Below, piece by piece: positions 34,784 to 45,785 of a DNA stretch of 64,000 nucleotides. Both the position numbers and the translations under genes were made by a program. This stretch comes from Platycnemis pennipes. Its lineage: Eukaryota > Arthropoda > Insecta > Odonata > Platycnemididae. The stretch is from the NCBI GenBank assembly GCA_933228895.1, contig OW121858.1, forward strand, positions 29,597,859 to 29,661,858, given 5' to 3'. Below the pieces are notes generated by a model. The model worked only from the letters and a program-made list of their open reading frames with translations, did not search any database and was not told the origin of the DNA. How positions within the stretch are numbered: position 1 is the stretch's first letter; each line of letters opens with the position of its first letter.

Positions 34784-35572
34784 TACATTTTGTAAAGGCC
34801 GTTGTACACGATACAATTTCTTGTACAAGATCTTGTACCATAAATTGAACGGCGAGATTGGACCAAGATATTGTACAAGAAGTTGGTTCACGGTCATACA
34901 CGATCAAAGATTTTCATGCAATTTGTGCGCCAATAACATGCGCAGATATCGTTTTCCGTCGAACAGCTGAATCGCGATATCCGATGACGATAATATTTTG
35001 AAAATACTGCCATAGTTACTATGACTTGCTACCATTAATCCTAGCATTATAATAAAAGGGAATTATACGATTGGTTACTTGCACTCTTTCATGGGCTCGA
35101 GAAACCCTTCATTTATCGTCCAAACATCATGTTTCGCTTGTTGCATATATTTATTTTTGGTTCAATAACGTCATCTTAATTTCATTGACGTTTGAATGTT
35201 TGCCAGTGTGTCCAACTCATCTTTTGAGAAATAGAACACTTCCGACGCGACAGACGATTATCACAATATGGAAGCAACGAAGAATATCACGATATGTACA
35301 ACAAAAATGGAAGTTTTTCCACGTTTACAGGAATAAAAGTGATGGCAAACAGAACACCAACCTTACGAATACTAAACGAACGCATCACTACCGTCACATG
35401 TCATGCGCAGAAGCTACTGAGTGGATCTTGGACGGTTTCATCCAATAATATAGAGCATGATCTAATTTCTTCTACAAGAAATTGTACGATACACCTCGTA
35501 CACGATACAATTTGCGCATTGTACAAGTTCTTGTACAAGAAATTGTACCGTGTACGACGGCCTTTACAACAA
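34784..35572 (+). mobile_element. TIR element with nested TTGTACAA palindromes
   Basis: The two ends are inverted copies: left TGTAAAGGCCGTTGTACACG followed by ATACAATTTCTTGTACAAGA, right the complement ending CGTACACGGTACAATTTC in reverse. The inverted match covers about 50 bp with few changes. Frames inside (for example 35071-35448) show no transposase motifs. No clear target duplication was found. The GGCC-TACACG ends recall PIF/Harbinger-type MITEs, but that is only a guess. Confidence 0.8.
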
Positions 35573-35814
35573 TAATAAATAAACTCAGCGACACCGTACA
35601 AGGTTTTACTAAAAAGGAATCTTTTCAGTTTAGCCATAAATGGCTCTAATAAGGAGAATGTTTCTCATTGCTTCGGTTACAGGTTAAAATGTTCATTAAC
35701 CTTGTGGAAAAGGACATTGCTGCTCTTTTTCTTCCGATAAAGAAAAGCAAGGATAAGAAAGGGGTAAAATTTATTCCCTAAACCAGTTTAACTGCGCTTT
35801 ATCGTCGTCAGACG
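35573..35814. other. Unassigned spacer
   Basis: No features recognised. Confidence 0.35.
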
Positions 35815-36435
35815 AGAAGACAAAAGAGCGGCGATGTTACTTTTGTTTTTAAATAGTTAGGCCATACTTAAAATATGGAGTCAGATTGTATGGGATCTGT
35901 ATGAATCAGGTTTCATCATGGACCTAGACAGTGTGCAGCGTAGAGCAGAAATAGGTTTGTTCAGTAAAGGTGCTACGATAGGTTTAGCAGTGTACAGAAT
36001 TTAATAGAAGAATTAGGTAAGTAAAAATTATCAGAGAGTAGGTTTAAATGAAGATTGAATCTCCTGCAGATATTTAAAATGGATAGGTTCACAGAAGATG
36101 TTAGGCATATAATAAAGAAACAAGCGTATTATGATAGAAATGACTACATAAATACAATTAGAGAGAAATAGATTGTCGTACCGATAGATTCGAAATGTTT
36201 TTTTCCCACGTACCATTAGAGAGCGTAATAGGTAGCGTAGCAAAAAGATAGGTGATGGGTGAAATCTATTTTAGGAGTAGTGTCCTGTGATAGCTCTTAG
36301 TTTCATGGTAGCTCTTAAATTGCTTTTTTAGTTGCTCGTGGTAGTTGCGTGCAAGTTGGTCTACGGTGGCTCATATCTTCAGTGCTCTTCACCACCTGCC
36401 ACACACCCTCGCGGTGGCTGGCAGGAGATGAATTC
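35815..36435 (+). mobile_element. CR1/L2-like LINE fragment
   Basis: Starts at the GACGAGAAGACAAAAGAGCG block, continues through the SVQRRA-like codons (GACAGTGTGCAGCGTAGAGC near 35925) and the ORF2 end, to CTGCCACACACCCTCGCGG and a short stump of tail. Heavily decayed; no open frame of use. Confidence 0.85.
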
Positions 36436-36559
36436 GAGTCCAATATCCTTTATATTTATGTATTAATACTCGAATGTAGTCTTCGTGGGTTGCCGTATAT
36501 ACAACACAACATATTGTACAAAGAAAAATGATTATTAGTTGCGTAAATAACCAAAGTTA

Positions 36560-36915
36560 AACTTGGTTGTTTTTCTACTAACAAGATTAGAGAGATAGAT
36601 TGCCGTTGCGATAGGTTTAAAAAGTCATTTTTCTCTCGTACCGTGAGAGAACACAATAGACAGCGTAGAAAAGGGATAGGTTATAGGTAAAATATTATCA
36701 GAGTAGTCTGTAGTGCATGATTCATGTAATAACAACCAATAATCCCTTTATAATCATGTAGATATTAACTATCTAGCTGCTTATTACCCTATTATCAAGT
36801 ATGTCTCCACGTAGTTGCCTAGTTTTATGTCAATTATGCATGTTATTTGATCTTCACCCCCTGCCACACACCCTTGTGGTGGCTCGTAGGTTATTACGTA
36901 GATGTAACCTTGCCA
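36560..36915 (+). mobile_element. CR1/L2-like LINE 3' fragment
   Basis: Begins in the last ORF2 codons (GATTAGAGAGATAGATTGCC), then the 3' region with GTGCATGATTCATGTAATAA, to CTGCCACACACCCTTGTGG and a TTACGTAGATGTA tail stump. Sits just after the preceding copy in the same orientation. Confidence 0.85.
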
Positions 36916-37494
36916 CAAGAACAAACAATGCGTATCCAAGCTCGGCTGTGCCCAAGGTAGTGAATTTTGGAATAATTTTATGGTTTAGTTCCAGTTGGCA
37001 AAACTGTGCGGCGCTGCGGGTCGCGCGTGTTAGCGCAAATGTGAGTTTAAGTGTCCTTCCCGCCCTTCCTCCTTTCGTCGCATCAATTCCTCATCCCTTA
37101 TCAAAGGGAGATTTCTTTCCCTTTAGCCTCTAAGAAGTTCCCCTCCGAGGAGGAAACGGCTTGGAGAATTTGACGACACTTTCCTCGTCATTTCCTTCGG
37201 TATGCGTATTCTTACGTCCCCTCCTTCTTTATCCACAGAGAGAGAGGGAGGGGGGTGAATGTGGGTGCCTAATTTGGCATTCGGATCACAGAGCCGTCTC
37301 TACGTGCCCCCCGGAATCGTTTTCTTCCCACCACATCAAAGTTTTTCCTCGTAATTTTTTTTTTCGGATGTGCCTTTTATAGACTGCTCTCCGAAAGTAA
37401 TTCCTTCATGCTTTTGCACTTTCCTAATCTTTTTATATATATTAACCATCTTGCTCTTTGGTAAGTAAGTAATCGGGTTTAAAATTTTCTCTCG
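36916..37494. other. Unassigned spacer, pyrimidine-rich in places
   Basis: GC-rich patch at 37005-37090 and CT-rich runs at 37190-37250. Frames carry no recognised domain. Confidence 0.35.
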
Positions 37495-38130
37495 CTTTTT
37501 AAGATTACAATATAATTTTTCTTTACAAAGTTTAACGCCAAAAATACACGAAATGAATTTTACATACCTCTGACCTCTTTTGAGGTGAATTGTTTACAAT
37601 TTGGTTGCCAGGACTACATGTTATGAATTTTAATTTCGATACTTAAATTGTGATATATTTTTTACTTAAATTAGAAATGTTTGTTCTTTTATTACATGAA
37701 TTTTCATCTCTAGCAATATGATACATTTCTGTAAATAACCTTTTTGACAAAATTTTCTCCTGTATCTAATATTTTTTTTGGGTCGAAATCAAAAGTATGG
37801 CGGTTTTCGATTGCATGATTTGTCGATGCATACTTTTAATTTCGACCGAAGAAAAATTTTACATTCAGAAGAAAATATGTCGAAAGGGTTGTTTAAAAAT
37901 GTATTATGTTGCTTAAGATCAAAATTCATGCAATTATAGAACAGACATTTCTAATTTAAGTAAAATATATCACAATTTAATGCTTCGAAATTAAAATTTA
38001 TAACATGTAGTCCTGGCAACCAAATCGTAAACAAACTCAGCTCAAAAGAGCTTAATGGTTTGTGAAATTTAAATTCGCGTATTTTTTGGCGTTAAATTTT
38101 GTATAAAAATTGAATTTAAAAACATTTTTT
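37495..38130. mobile_element. Foldback/Penelope-like element, copy 2 (two arms)
   Basis: Left arm (37510-37790) and right arm (about 37850-38130) are inverted copies: CATGTAGTCCTGGCAACCAA on the right reads TTGGTTGCCAGGACTACATG on the left, and TTTTTTGGCGTTAAA pairs likewise. The core between them itself has inverted ends (GGTCGAAATCAAAAGTATG and CATACTTTTAATTTCGACC). The whole could fold into one long hairpin. Non-coding. Confidence 0.85.
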
Positions 38131-38230
38131 GTATTTAAAATATCCTGTAAATAATTTTTACCGATTTTAATTTGTGGTTCATCCCATTTTAGCCCTGGTG
38201 ATGGAAAAAATATGATTTCTAAAACGTCGG
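38131..38230 (+). ncRNA. Hammerhead-ribozyme-like motif 1 (decayed)
   Basis: Core at 38192-38232: GCC, CTGGTGA, a GGAAA/TTTCT stem, AAAAC, GTC, GGC. The hammerhead consensus is CTGANGA, stem II, GAAAC, GTC. Two core bases differ (CTGG, AAAAC), but the GCC/GGC stem I pairs. It follows the right arm of the foldback element. Such ribozymes are known in Penelope-like elements. Confidence 0.45.
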
Positions 38231-38564
38231 CCTAATAGTTCAGTCTCATCATTTTCACAAGGACCTGAACTCCTGAAAAAAAACATTTATATATTTAAAC
38301 AAGAGGTCTGGGAATCAGATTACTAACTGTCAGTAGTATTTCGCAGTTTTTTCACAACCCCATTCTTGTCTAAGTGTTTTTCTTGCAGTGGGTTTTTTCT
38401 TGAAGCATTTTAAGTGTAATATTAATCCTCAAATTTTTCCCTAATTCGTAAATAATTTTACACAAAATGGTGTGTTTGTTACTTAATATTGATGTTTTTT
38501 TGTATATTTTTCATTTTGTTCATTTATCATTCTCCAATAGTGTTGTTTACCATTATTTTTTATA
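38231..38564. other. Unassigned spacer
   Basis: AT-rich; no features recognised. Confidence 0.35.
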
Positions 38565-38775
38565 AGAAAGAACTGACATTTCTAATTTAAGTAAAATGTA
38601 TGGCACTTTAATGCATCAAAATTTAAAAAAATGTAACACATGGACCTTAGCAACCAATTTTTTAAACAAGTTGACGTTATAGAACTTACGATATGTAAAA
38701 TTTATTCCGTGTGATTTTTTGGCGTTAAAATTTGAAAAAAAATCATATTGTGAAACATTTTGGCACCGTAAACAT
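38565..38775 (+). mobile_element. Foldback/Penelope-like arm, third copy
   Basis: Matches the arm of the two other copies: ACATTTCTAATTTAAGTAAA, then a GGACCTTAGCAACCAA block, then TTTTTTGGCGTTAAAATTTG. It leads directly into hammerhead-like motif 2, in the same order as arm and motif 1 at 37.9-38.2 kb. Confidence 0.75.
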
Positions 38776-38866
38776 CCTGTAAACCATGTCACCTATATTT
38801 GTTGGTGGTTCATCTCATTTCTAGCCCTGAAGAAGGAAAAAATTATGTTTTCCGAAACGTCGTCCA
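38776..38866 (+). ncRNA. Hammerhead-ribozyme-like motif 2
   Basis: CTGAAGA at 38827-38833 fits CTGANGA. GGAAAA (38835-38840) and TTTTCC (38848-38853) form a perfect 6-bp stem II over a 7-base loop. GAAAC follows at 38854-38858 and GTC at 38859-38861. One extra A (38834) precedes stem II and stem I is weak. The very short stem III is a feature of the ribozymes described in Penelope-like elements. Probably inactive but recognisable. Confidence 0.5.
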
Positions 38867-39158
38867 AATGGAAATTTTTTCATCAAATCCGAAAAATCAT
38901 CCATATATTATTTTTTATTGTTTTCATCAAATTTTTATAACTTCTGGAGTCAATTTTTAAAAGACGTTTTATTTTAAAAAATGACATTAAATATTTTTCC
39001 TCGTAAAAATTGAAAAAAACTGAAAAAAATTCAATGGCGCCAAAAGGATATGGCAAACTATTGCATGCCGGTAAATTTGAAACGCGTGACGTCACACTCT
39101 TTTCCCTACCAGCCACCAGGTGGTGCTGCCAACGATTCCAAGTATACGGTGAACTCCG
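38867..39158. other. Unassigned spacer with a CTCF-like site
   Basis: CCACCAGGTGGTGCTG at 39113-39128 differs from CCASYAGRKGGCRSYR at one position. No gene. Confidence 0.35.
39113..39128 (+). promoter_or_regulatory. CTCF-like site
   Basis: CCACCAGGTGGTGCTG matches 15 of 16 positions of the vertebrate/insect CTCF consensus (T for C in GGC). This is the longest such match in the window. It is 31 bases from the start of a family M element. Confidence 0.35.
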
Positions 39159-39905
39159 GCTTAAGGAGGCTGATCCGAAAAGTGAAAGTCATGTCATTTT
39201 TTTATATTTTCATCACTTATAGAACTAAAGTTACTCTATCTAATAAAGAAAAGATAATTATACCAAGCCATACTCCTTTTTGCACGAATTGCATTTGAAA
39301 TTACATACAATTAACGGCGAGAATGGCCATCACATGGGAATATAACGTTTAAAAATACCATAGTGACATGTCATTTTTGCAAAAAACTGATATTTTATGC
39401 GTAATTTCACAAGGAATAAAATGACACGAAAAACAAAAGGCTTCAACCCAGCGTATTTTTCGCTAAATCCACCAATTTCTGCGCTTATTGCACACGAAAT
39501 GCGTTAGTTGTCTTCAAGTGGCGCTGCGGTAGCTCCAGCCAAAATGTATGGCGTATGAATGATATCATTACTAATGAGATATTAAAGCATATTTCAGAAA
39601 AATATTATAACATAACGTTTGATAGTAATATTCTGGTGTTATAAATTAGTAAATTCATGGAGTACATGAATTTATTTCTTTAAAGTAAATGCTGAATTGA
39701 CTCCATAGTCGAGCTGATTAAAATTATCATTAAAAAATCCTTCGACTTTACATCGTATTTCTTGTGATACTTATGGCTTTCAAAAGCTTAGGTAATTTTC
39801 TTTGTGAAGTAAGGATCACTTAGCAGACATATACTCGTACTTAAATTAATAAGATTCCTCAGACAACTTGACTCAAGCAGTCGCGAGCCAACCTCCTTAA
39901 GTCTT
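39159..39905 (+). mobile_element. Family M element, copy 2 (TTAA-flanked)
   Basis: Same blocks and order as 31.43-32.20 kb. Edges read TTAAGGAGGCTG on the left and CCAACCTCCTTAA on the right, so TTAA stands at both sides of inverted GGAGG(C/T)TG ends. TTAA is the target of piggyBac-type elements, but the ends are not typical piggyBac ends. Non-coding. Confidence 0.8.
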
Positions 39906-40494
39906 ATTGGCTAGTATAGCTTGGTGTAAGGTTATGTTATCGGTGATGTTAACCCATAAGTTATTTTTATTCATCAGTTTACCATTTTTTTTATCAGCAC
40001 CTTCTGCAACAATACAACAATTTTTCATTGCCGAATTCAGGGTTTTTGAATTAAGATACGAAACGGGTAATAAGTTACTCACTTGAATATCATAGTTAAA
40101 ATTATAGTTTTCGTCGCGGTATTCGAATTTAACACGAAAGTTGCATACTTTTAAATATCCTTTTCATACAACTTCATGGTCAGTGTGATACCCTTATGTT
40201 TGTCAGTGTTGGTTAATAATATTATTTTCATTATTTTACAGTTTAAAAAAATATGAATATTAGGAGCCAGAGGTCCTTAATCTTTCGTTACGCTATAACG
40301 AATGAAATTTTTCGTTACGATAACGTAATTACCTTCGAGTTATTCGTTTATAAACGCTGATAACAAAATATGACGACAATGAATCTTGCATTACTTTGAC
40401 ATGGAAAAAGCTATTGAATTAAAACATTGTGATAAAAGTTTGACTCTAAATATTAATTAGAAGTCCAGAATAGAAGAAAAGGCAAGGAAAATGG
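39906..40494. other. Unassigned spacer
   Basis: Contains a small palindromic patch (CGTTACGCTATAACG, GTTACGATAACGTAA) near 40285-40330. No gene. Confidence 0.35.
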
Positions 40495-41105
40495 TAATTG
40501 CGATTAGATACGTCTACATCTGCATAATACCCTGTAAGCCACCAGAAAGGTGTGTGGCAGGGGGTGAATTCTCACCAAACATGCACTAATTATCATGCAT
40601 AAAAAAAAGGATTAGGTTTTATACACTGTTTTAAACTACACTATTTAAAAGATAAAAATAGCCTGCAAAAGCATGCTGTTAGTTGGGTTACCATCAAGTC
40701 CTTATACCAACATGCAGCTATTATCCATTGCTACACTCGTATTGGATATATTTACCGTTATTCATATCCCTAATTGTACGAGGAAAAAAGGACATTTATA
40801 AATCTGTCAGTTCGGCAATCAATTTCTCGAATTTTGTGATTATGGTCCAGTCTACCATAGTAAGTTGGGGTTCGCAAAACATTTTTAACATCATCATCGA
40901 AAATATGGTCTTGGAATTTAGTTTAGGAGATTGTCTAAATTTCAACCTGTGATCTGACAATGATTCCCAATTTAATTCATTTAGTAGACTGGTTACGCTA
41001 ATTAGGTTATCGTACCGTCTCTTTACAAATAGTACTGGATACGACAAACACTCGTACTGGAGATATTTACCGTTATTCACATCCCTAATTGTACGAGGAT
41101 TGAAA
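40495..41105 (-). mobile_element. CR1/L2-like LINE, subfamily B
   Basis: Minus-strand ORF2 end: LISVTSLLNELNWESLSDHR in one frame, then broken; 3' region follows and ends at the CCTGTAAGCCACCAGAAAGG block with GATGTAGACGTA-like tail near 40510. A short repeated block (GATATATTTACCGTTATTCA and GGAGATATTTACCGTTATTC) marks an internal duplication at 40745 and 41058. Confidence 0.85.
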
Positions 41106-42531
41106 AAAAGTTTTGGTAGAGCCAGAAGTTATTTAAATTCAAATTCCCGTCGTACGAGACCGAATTCAAACAAAGCAGTACCCTATTAGTAACAAGAGTG
41201 CCTTAATGCTACTGGAAAAGTAGCTGGAAATATAGTTTTGGTGATAGAAAAATAGTAATGGAAATTTTTTCTATTCATGATAAAAGTTGAGGTAAAATTT
41301 ACATGGAAACGTTACTATTTACTAACAAAGAAGCAAGGATAATTTTCGACAGATTTTTTTCCTGTGTTTTTTTGACCGTTTAAATCAACAACTAATTAAT
41401 GTTGTTGTTAATTGAAACTAGGTTCAAATTCATGAACTTCCTTTTGCCATTTTGGTATTTGTTTACTTAACGAAAGTCAATTTTAATCATATTTTTGGGT
41501 TGAAGATTGAGTGCGCAAAAGTTGATTCGCACATGTTTTTACTGGTACATATACGTATATAATACGTATATTCTCTCCCTTTCCTATCCCCTTTTCTTGG
41601 TTTCCTGCTGTGTCCCATCGAAATTGGATGTAAAATTGAATTTAAATCGATATCAAATCGATATTAAATTGCCTCTTGGTTGAGTCGTCTGCTGTGGTGG
41701 TTCGGGGGTTGGTCCAGGGATGGAAAAACATCCCCTATTCACTCATTTGCATTCCCTTCAAGGGAACGCAACCCCCCGCTAGGGACTCCTGTCATCTTTT
41801 TGGAAAAAAAAAATTTTTTTTTGGGGGTAGGAAAAAAGTTTTTTTTTTTTTTTCAATTCGAATAATATAATTTTTTTGATAAATTCCTTCCTCATCGTTG
41901 GAAACTCCTCCCTTCCACCATTCCTTATTCCTTTTCTTCGTCTTTGCGCCTTCTACTCGGTAAGGAAACGTTCTCCGGTGCATCGGAATGAATTCTCGGG
42001 AAATTCAGCGTCCCCGGAATTGATTGAAAGTTCCTCCCCATGCTTCACACGTCTCCAAGTTAACCCCCTACTTTCATAAACTTCCCTTAAGATCATCCTT
42101 TACAGGTGTAGGGCAGGGGTTGAGCTATTGCCAAACGTAGGCACGATAGGTAAGTGTAACTAATGCGTGCAAATGGGAAGTTTGCATAAAGTTGGTTTCA
42201 TGTGTATTAATGATGTACATACTGGATACGAAATTTGTTGAAAAATTTAAATAAGAGCAAATAGAAATTATAATATAGAGAGCTCACCGCATAGGGTATA
42301 ATTATGATATGTTTTTCACGTAGTACTGGAAGTTTTCCACAGATGGCGTTGTAAGAATTTTCCGTGTTACGTCACAACTTTCATTGTTTTCGTGTTTATA
42401 ATCGACTTTGGCGTCACATAACATATGCTATTGTTGTAGTTTTGTTATTCTATTATCACGGGGCGATGTGTCTTCAATTAACATCTACAGTGTAATTTAA
42501 AGGTAAAATTTGTCTCACCATTAAAGCAATG
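41106..42531. other. Unassigned region
   Basis: Mostly AT-rich. Homopolymer A/T runs at 41803-41855. ATCGATAT-type palindrome at 41643-41662. A decayed LINE tail-like block (GGTGTAGGGCAGGGGTTGAG) near 42104. The CTCF-core-like AGATGGCGTTG is at 42341-42351. No gene recognised. Confidence 0.35.
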
Positions 42532-43312
42532 GGGTATCTGCATGAAATTTGTTTCTCGAAGATCAATGATGCACTTGAGATGCGAAATTTTCTCACCAAA
42601 AAATATAAGCCAAATTTTTCTACAGTCACCTCAAAGATTATTAAATGATATTAAAATGTTCCCGGAAATCGACGAAAGTCACGTGACCTGAAACGCCTTC
42701 TGACGTCACTGCACGGTATAGGTTCCATATTGCTACGGAGATAGACAATTATATTTAAAAAAAAACGAAGTGAATATATTGTTTGGAGGTTTTTAGCCAT
42801 TTCTCGAAAGAAACGATGACTGAAAAAATACTTAATCAAAAGCACATTCCGACAATTCTACTTTGGTTGACTCCCTTATGGCGGGGTTGTTTTAAAAATA
42901 AAAACCAGCGATTGCATAGACGTAGTAGAAATTATTGTGCACTAAACAGGCATTATATAATTAATGGACGATTTGCTCGTTATCATCCATGCTACGTAAA
43001 TAAAAAATCGAAATACAATCGTTTATTGCAATAAACAAATGAGATAAATACATACGTTATCGCCAAGTATTCATTTAACAACTTACCTCCACGCATAGCA
43101 ACAGATAAACAACGCCCATAGTGATACCGTGCCGTGACGTCATGCGATGACGTCGTGTTTTTAATAAGTTCCCGAAAAGGTACAATTTTCAAAGAGTAAT
43201 ATTATTGTAACGCAACTTAATTCTTCAGCGAAATGTTCGCCAAGCGCATTTTAGCTAATAAACTTCACATTCAAAGAGTTGTAAAAACTAGTGCATGTTC
43301 CCTAATGTATCT
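42532..43312 (+). mobile_element. Family C MITE, copy 2
   Basis: Ends are GGGGTATCTGCATGAAATTT and AGTGCATGTTCCC, imperfectly inverted. Carries GTCACGTGAC at 42678-42687, TGACGTCA at 42701-42708 and 43135-43142. Size and order match copy 1. No transposase frame. Confidence 0.85.
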
Positions 43313-44835
43313 TATCACAGTAGAGATTCCGCATTAAATATTCGTTGTGTTTATAAATTTCCGCAACATTTTTGGCAAACACATTTAAGCTGATAAACTT
43401 AAAATAATAAATTCAAAGAGTTATAAAAAAATGTAGTGTTCTCCATTAATTTCTCTTAAGGAATGTTTTGGTTTAATTTGGGGTAATTGAACTCAAACAA
43501 AACCTTTTTATCGCCACTTGCCGACGTATATAAAAAAATGACTGCATAGATGTATAGATGTGTTAATTAATCACTTTATTTATTGATGTAACACGTAAGA
43601 AATCCAAACATTTTCGTTACAGATGTCAATCATCTCAGTTATATACTTGGCATCTTGGCATCAATTACAATAATTCTGTTACAATTTCTTAGCGCTTTAA
43701 GAGTAAGGAAAATTACCTTTTTTAGGAATATAATTACAAATTATCGTGAAAAAAGTGATTGGAAATTAATTATAGCCACAGGATACTCAATTTAAAATCG
43801 CTAATATCACTGCTCATTTGTCTGTGGTAAACTTATATCACTAAAGTTGGCGCCACCAGTACGGTTTAGGAAATTTTATTACGATACATTTTCTTAAAAC
43901 TTATTTTATTGTTACAATTACGAACCACCCTTGTGTTTTTATTCCAATACATTATCTAAAAAGAGAGGAAAAATAATTTTTTCTCCGTTAATGATAACAT
44001 AATACCTACTATGGAACAATTTAGGTGCACAAAAATTATTACCACGTAGTACCGCCTAAGATTGTTGCTTTTCGTTATTCATTTGTTTAAAAAGTGAGCA
44101 CTTTTAAGCATGTAATTTTATACCAGATATTGAATACATTAATTATATTCCTGTTAAAGTTTTATTAGAACTGTCTTATTTCACTAAGCTTGATTAAATT
44201 TAAATATCTAGTTTAAATTGCTTTCTATTGCGGGAGAATTTCCCCCTGTCCTCTTCGCTTTATTAGGATATGAACCACTTACTTTTTCTCGTTTTTTTCC
44301 TCTGTCCTCTTATCCCTGTCGAATTACCCAATCAGACCCTTAATCCGGGACTTCTCTCCGTTTTAATAACCTTGGCCGGAAGGGATTAGCATAATCGATC
44401 ACCAAGATCCCTTAATATATCCTGGGGAAGATGAATGTGTGATTAGCATCCCCTGGTAGACCGAACGCGGAGTTGATGTTGCCTTGTTTTTTTTCGTTGT
44501 TGAGAGAGAGAGGGAGGGTTGTTATGGTAACCACGTGTTGACATCCGAGTTTATGGATGCAATTACATGATCGTCCTCGCGTTGAGATTTGCATATTGTC
44601 CCGGGATACGACGGGATTATTGACGAGGATTTCGATCAAAGATGGAGTGCCGGTTCATCTCGAGATGGTATTTGAAGATGTAGCTTTGGTATGATAGGTA
44701 TACTGGAGATAATGAAGCCAGATCAGGGGTGCTTGGGAAAGATTAGGCCCCTCCTACTTAGCACAAACATTATGCCGTTTTATGCGGCCTCTTATTGAGG
44801 TTGTGCTAGGACATAGGGACAGTTTTATACGTGTG
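43313..44835. other. Unassigned AT-rich region
   Basis: No repeat family or gene was recognised. A 60-base block at 43328-43440 resembles the end of family C and may be a decayed continuation. The 75-codon minus frame at 44412-44639 has no domain. Confidence 0.35.
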
Positions 44836-45010
44836 TGAGCCTTATATTTCCAGATTTACGTATTATCCTGTGCGTCTTATCTGTTGGCGCGAATTATATT
44901 TCGGTCCGTCTTATAGGCCAGTGTAGGTTATATTGCTGTACGTCTTGTAGACCTGGCTACTTATATTTCGGTGTGTTTTATCTGCTAATTCGGTTTGTGT
45001 ATACTACAGG
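44836..45010 (+). repeat. GTGCGTCTTAT-type repeat patch (left)
   Basis: Successive TTATATTTC(C/G)G and (G/C)(T/C)GTCTTAT(C/A) blocks. The segment GGCCAGTGTAGGTTATATTG to TTCGGTTTGTGTA recurs at 45850-45945, each time directly before a CAGTAAACTCCCGAT hairpin unit. Confidence 0.75.
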
Positions 45011-45620
45011 TTTACAGTAAACTCCCGATTATCCGTCATTAGCACGGATCCCGGATAATCCCGGATAATACGCCATTCGGTTCTTGCCGAATTCATTCCA
45101 GGTTTACAATAAACTCCCTATTTTCCTTGCTAATGACGGATAATCGGGAATCCTGGATTATTCAATTCTTGCCGGATTCCAGGTTTGCAGTAAACTCCCG
45201 ATTTTCCGTGCTAATAACGGATAATCGGGAAACCCGGATAAAACGCCGTTCGGTTCTTGACGGATTCCAGGTTTGCAGTAAACTCCCGATTTTCCGTGTT
45301 AATGACGGATAATCGGGAATCCCGGATAATCCGCCAATCGGTTCTTACCGAATTCCAGGTTTACAGTAAACTCCCGATATTCCGTGCCAATGACGGATAA
45401 TCGGAAACCCGGATAAATCGCCACTCGGTTCTTGCCGTATTCCAGGTTTACGGTAAACTCGCGATATTCCGTGTTAATGATGGATAATCGGGAAACCCGG
45501 ATAATGCGCCAATCGGTTCTTGCCGAATTCCACGTTTGCAGTAACCTCCCGATTTTCCGTGCTAATGACGGATAATCGGGAATCCCGGATAATCCGCCAT
45601 TCGGTTCTTGCCGGATTCGC
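45011..45620 (+). repeat. ~88-bp array of pogo-end-like hairpins
   Basis: CAGTAAACTCCCGAT-type starts fall at 45015, 45107, 45188, 45276, 45364, 45451 and 45539, giving spacings of 81-92. Each unit has TCCCGATTTTCCG, a short loop, then CGGATAATCGGGA, so it folds on itself, and ends CGGTTCTTGCCG(G/A)ATTC. CAGT-CCCCGATTATCCG ends are typical of pogo/Tigger elements. No transposase. Confidence 0.85.
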
Positions 45621-45785
45621 ATCACTACAGTGCGTCACCAAAATAAATAAATTTAGCTAAAAATATAACACAATATGCCAATGAAAAGATTTTCGCTGTT
45701 CATAATAGAATTCGATGAGAAAAAAGAATCCATTGGAACTGTTCCGGCCTCAACAAAAAAATATTCGATGCGTTTTATACACGAG
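45621..45785. other. Unassigned spacer
   Basis: Sequence between the array and the second repeat patch; nothing recognised. Confidence 0.35.

Noticed and set aside
35071..35448. 125-codon frame inside the TIR element as a transposase
   Set aside because: No catalytic DDE spacing or DNA-binding domain could be seen and neighbouring frames are equally open.
41803..41855. Poly-A tail of a retroelement
   Set aside because: The A and T runs are on both strands with G runs between; no element body adjoins.
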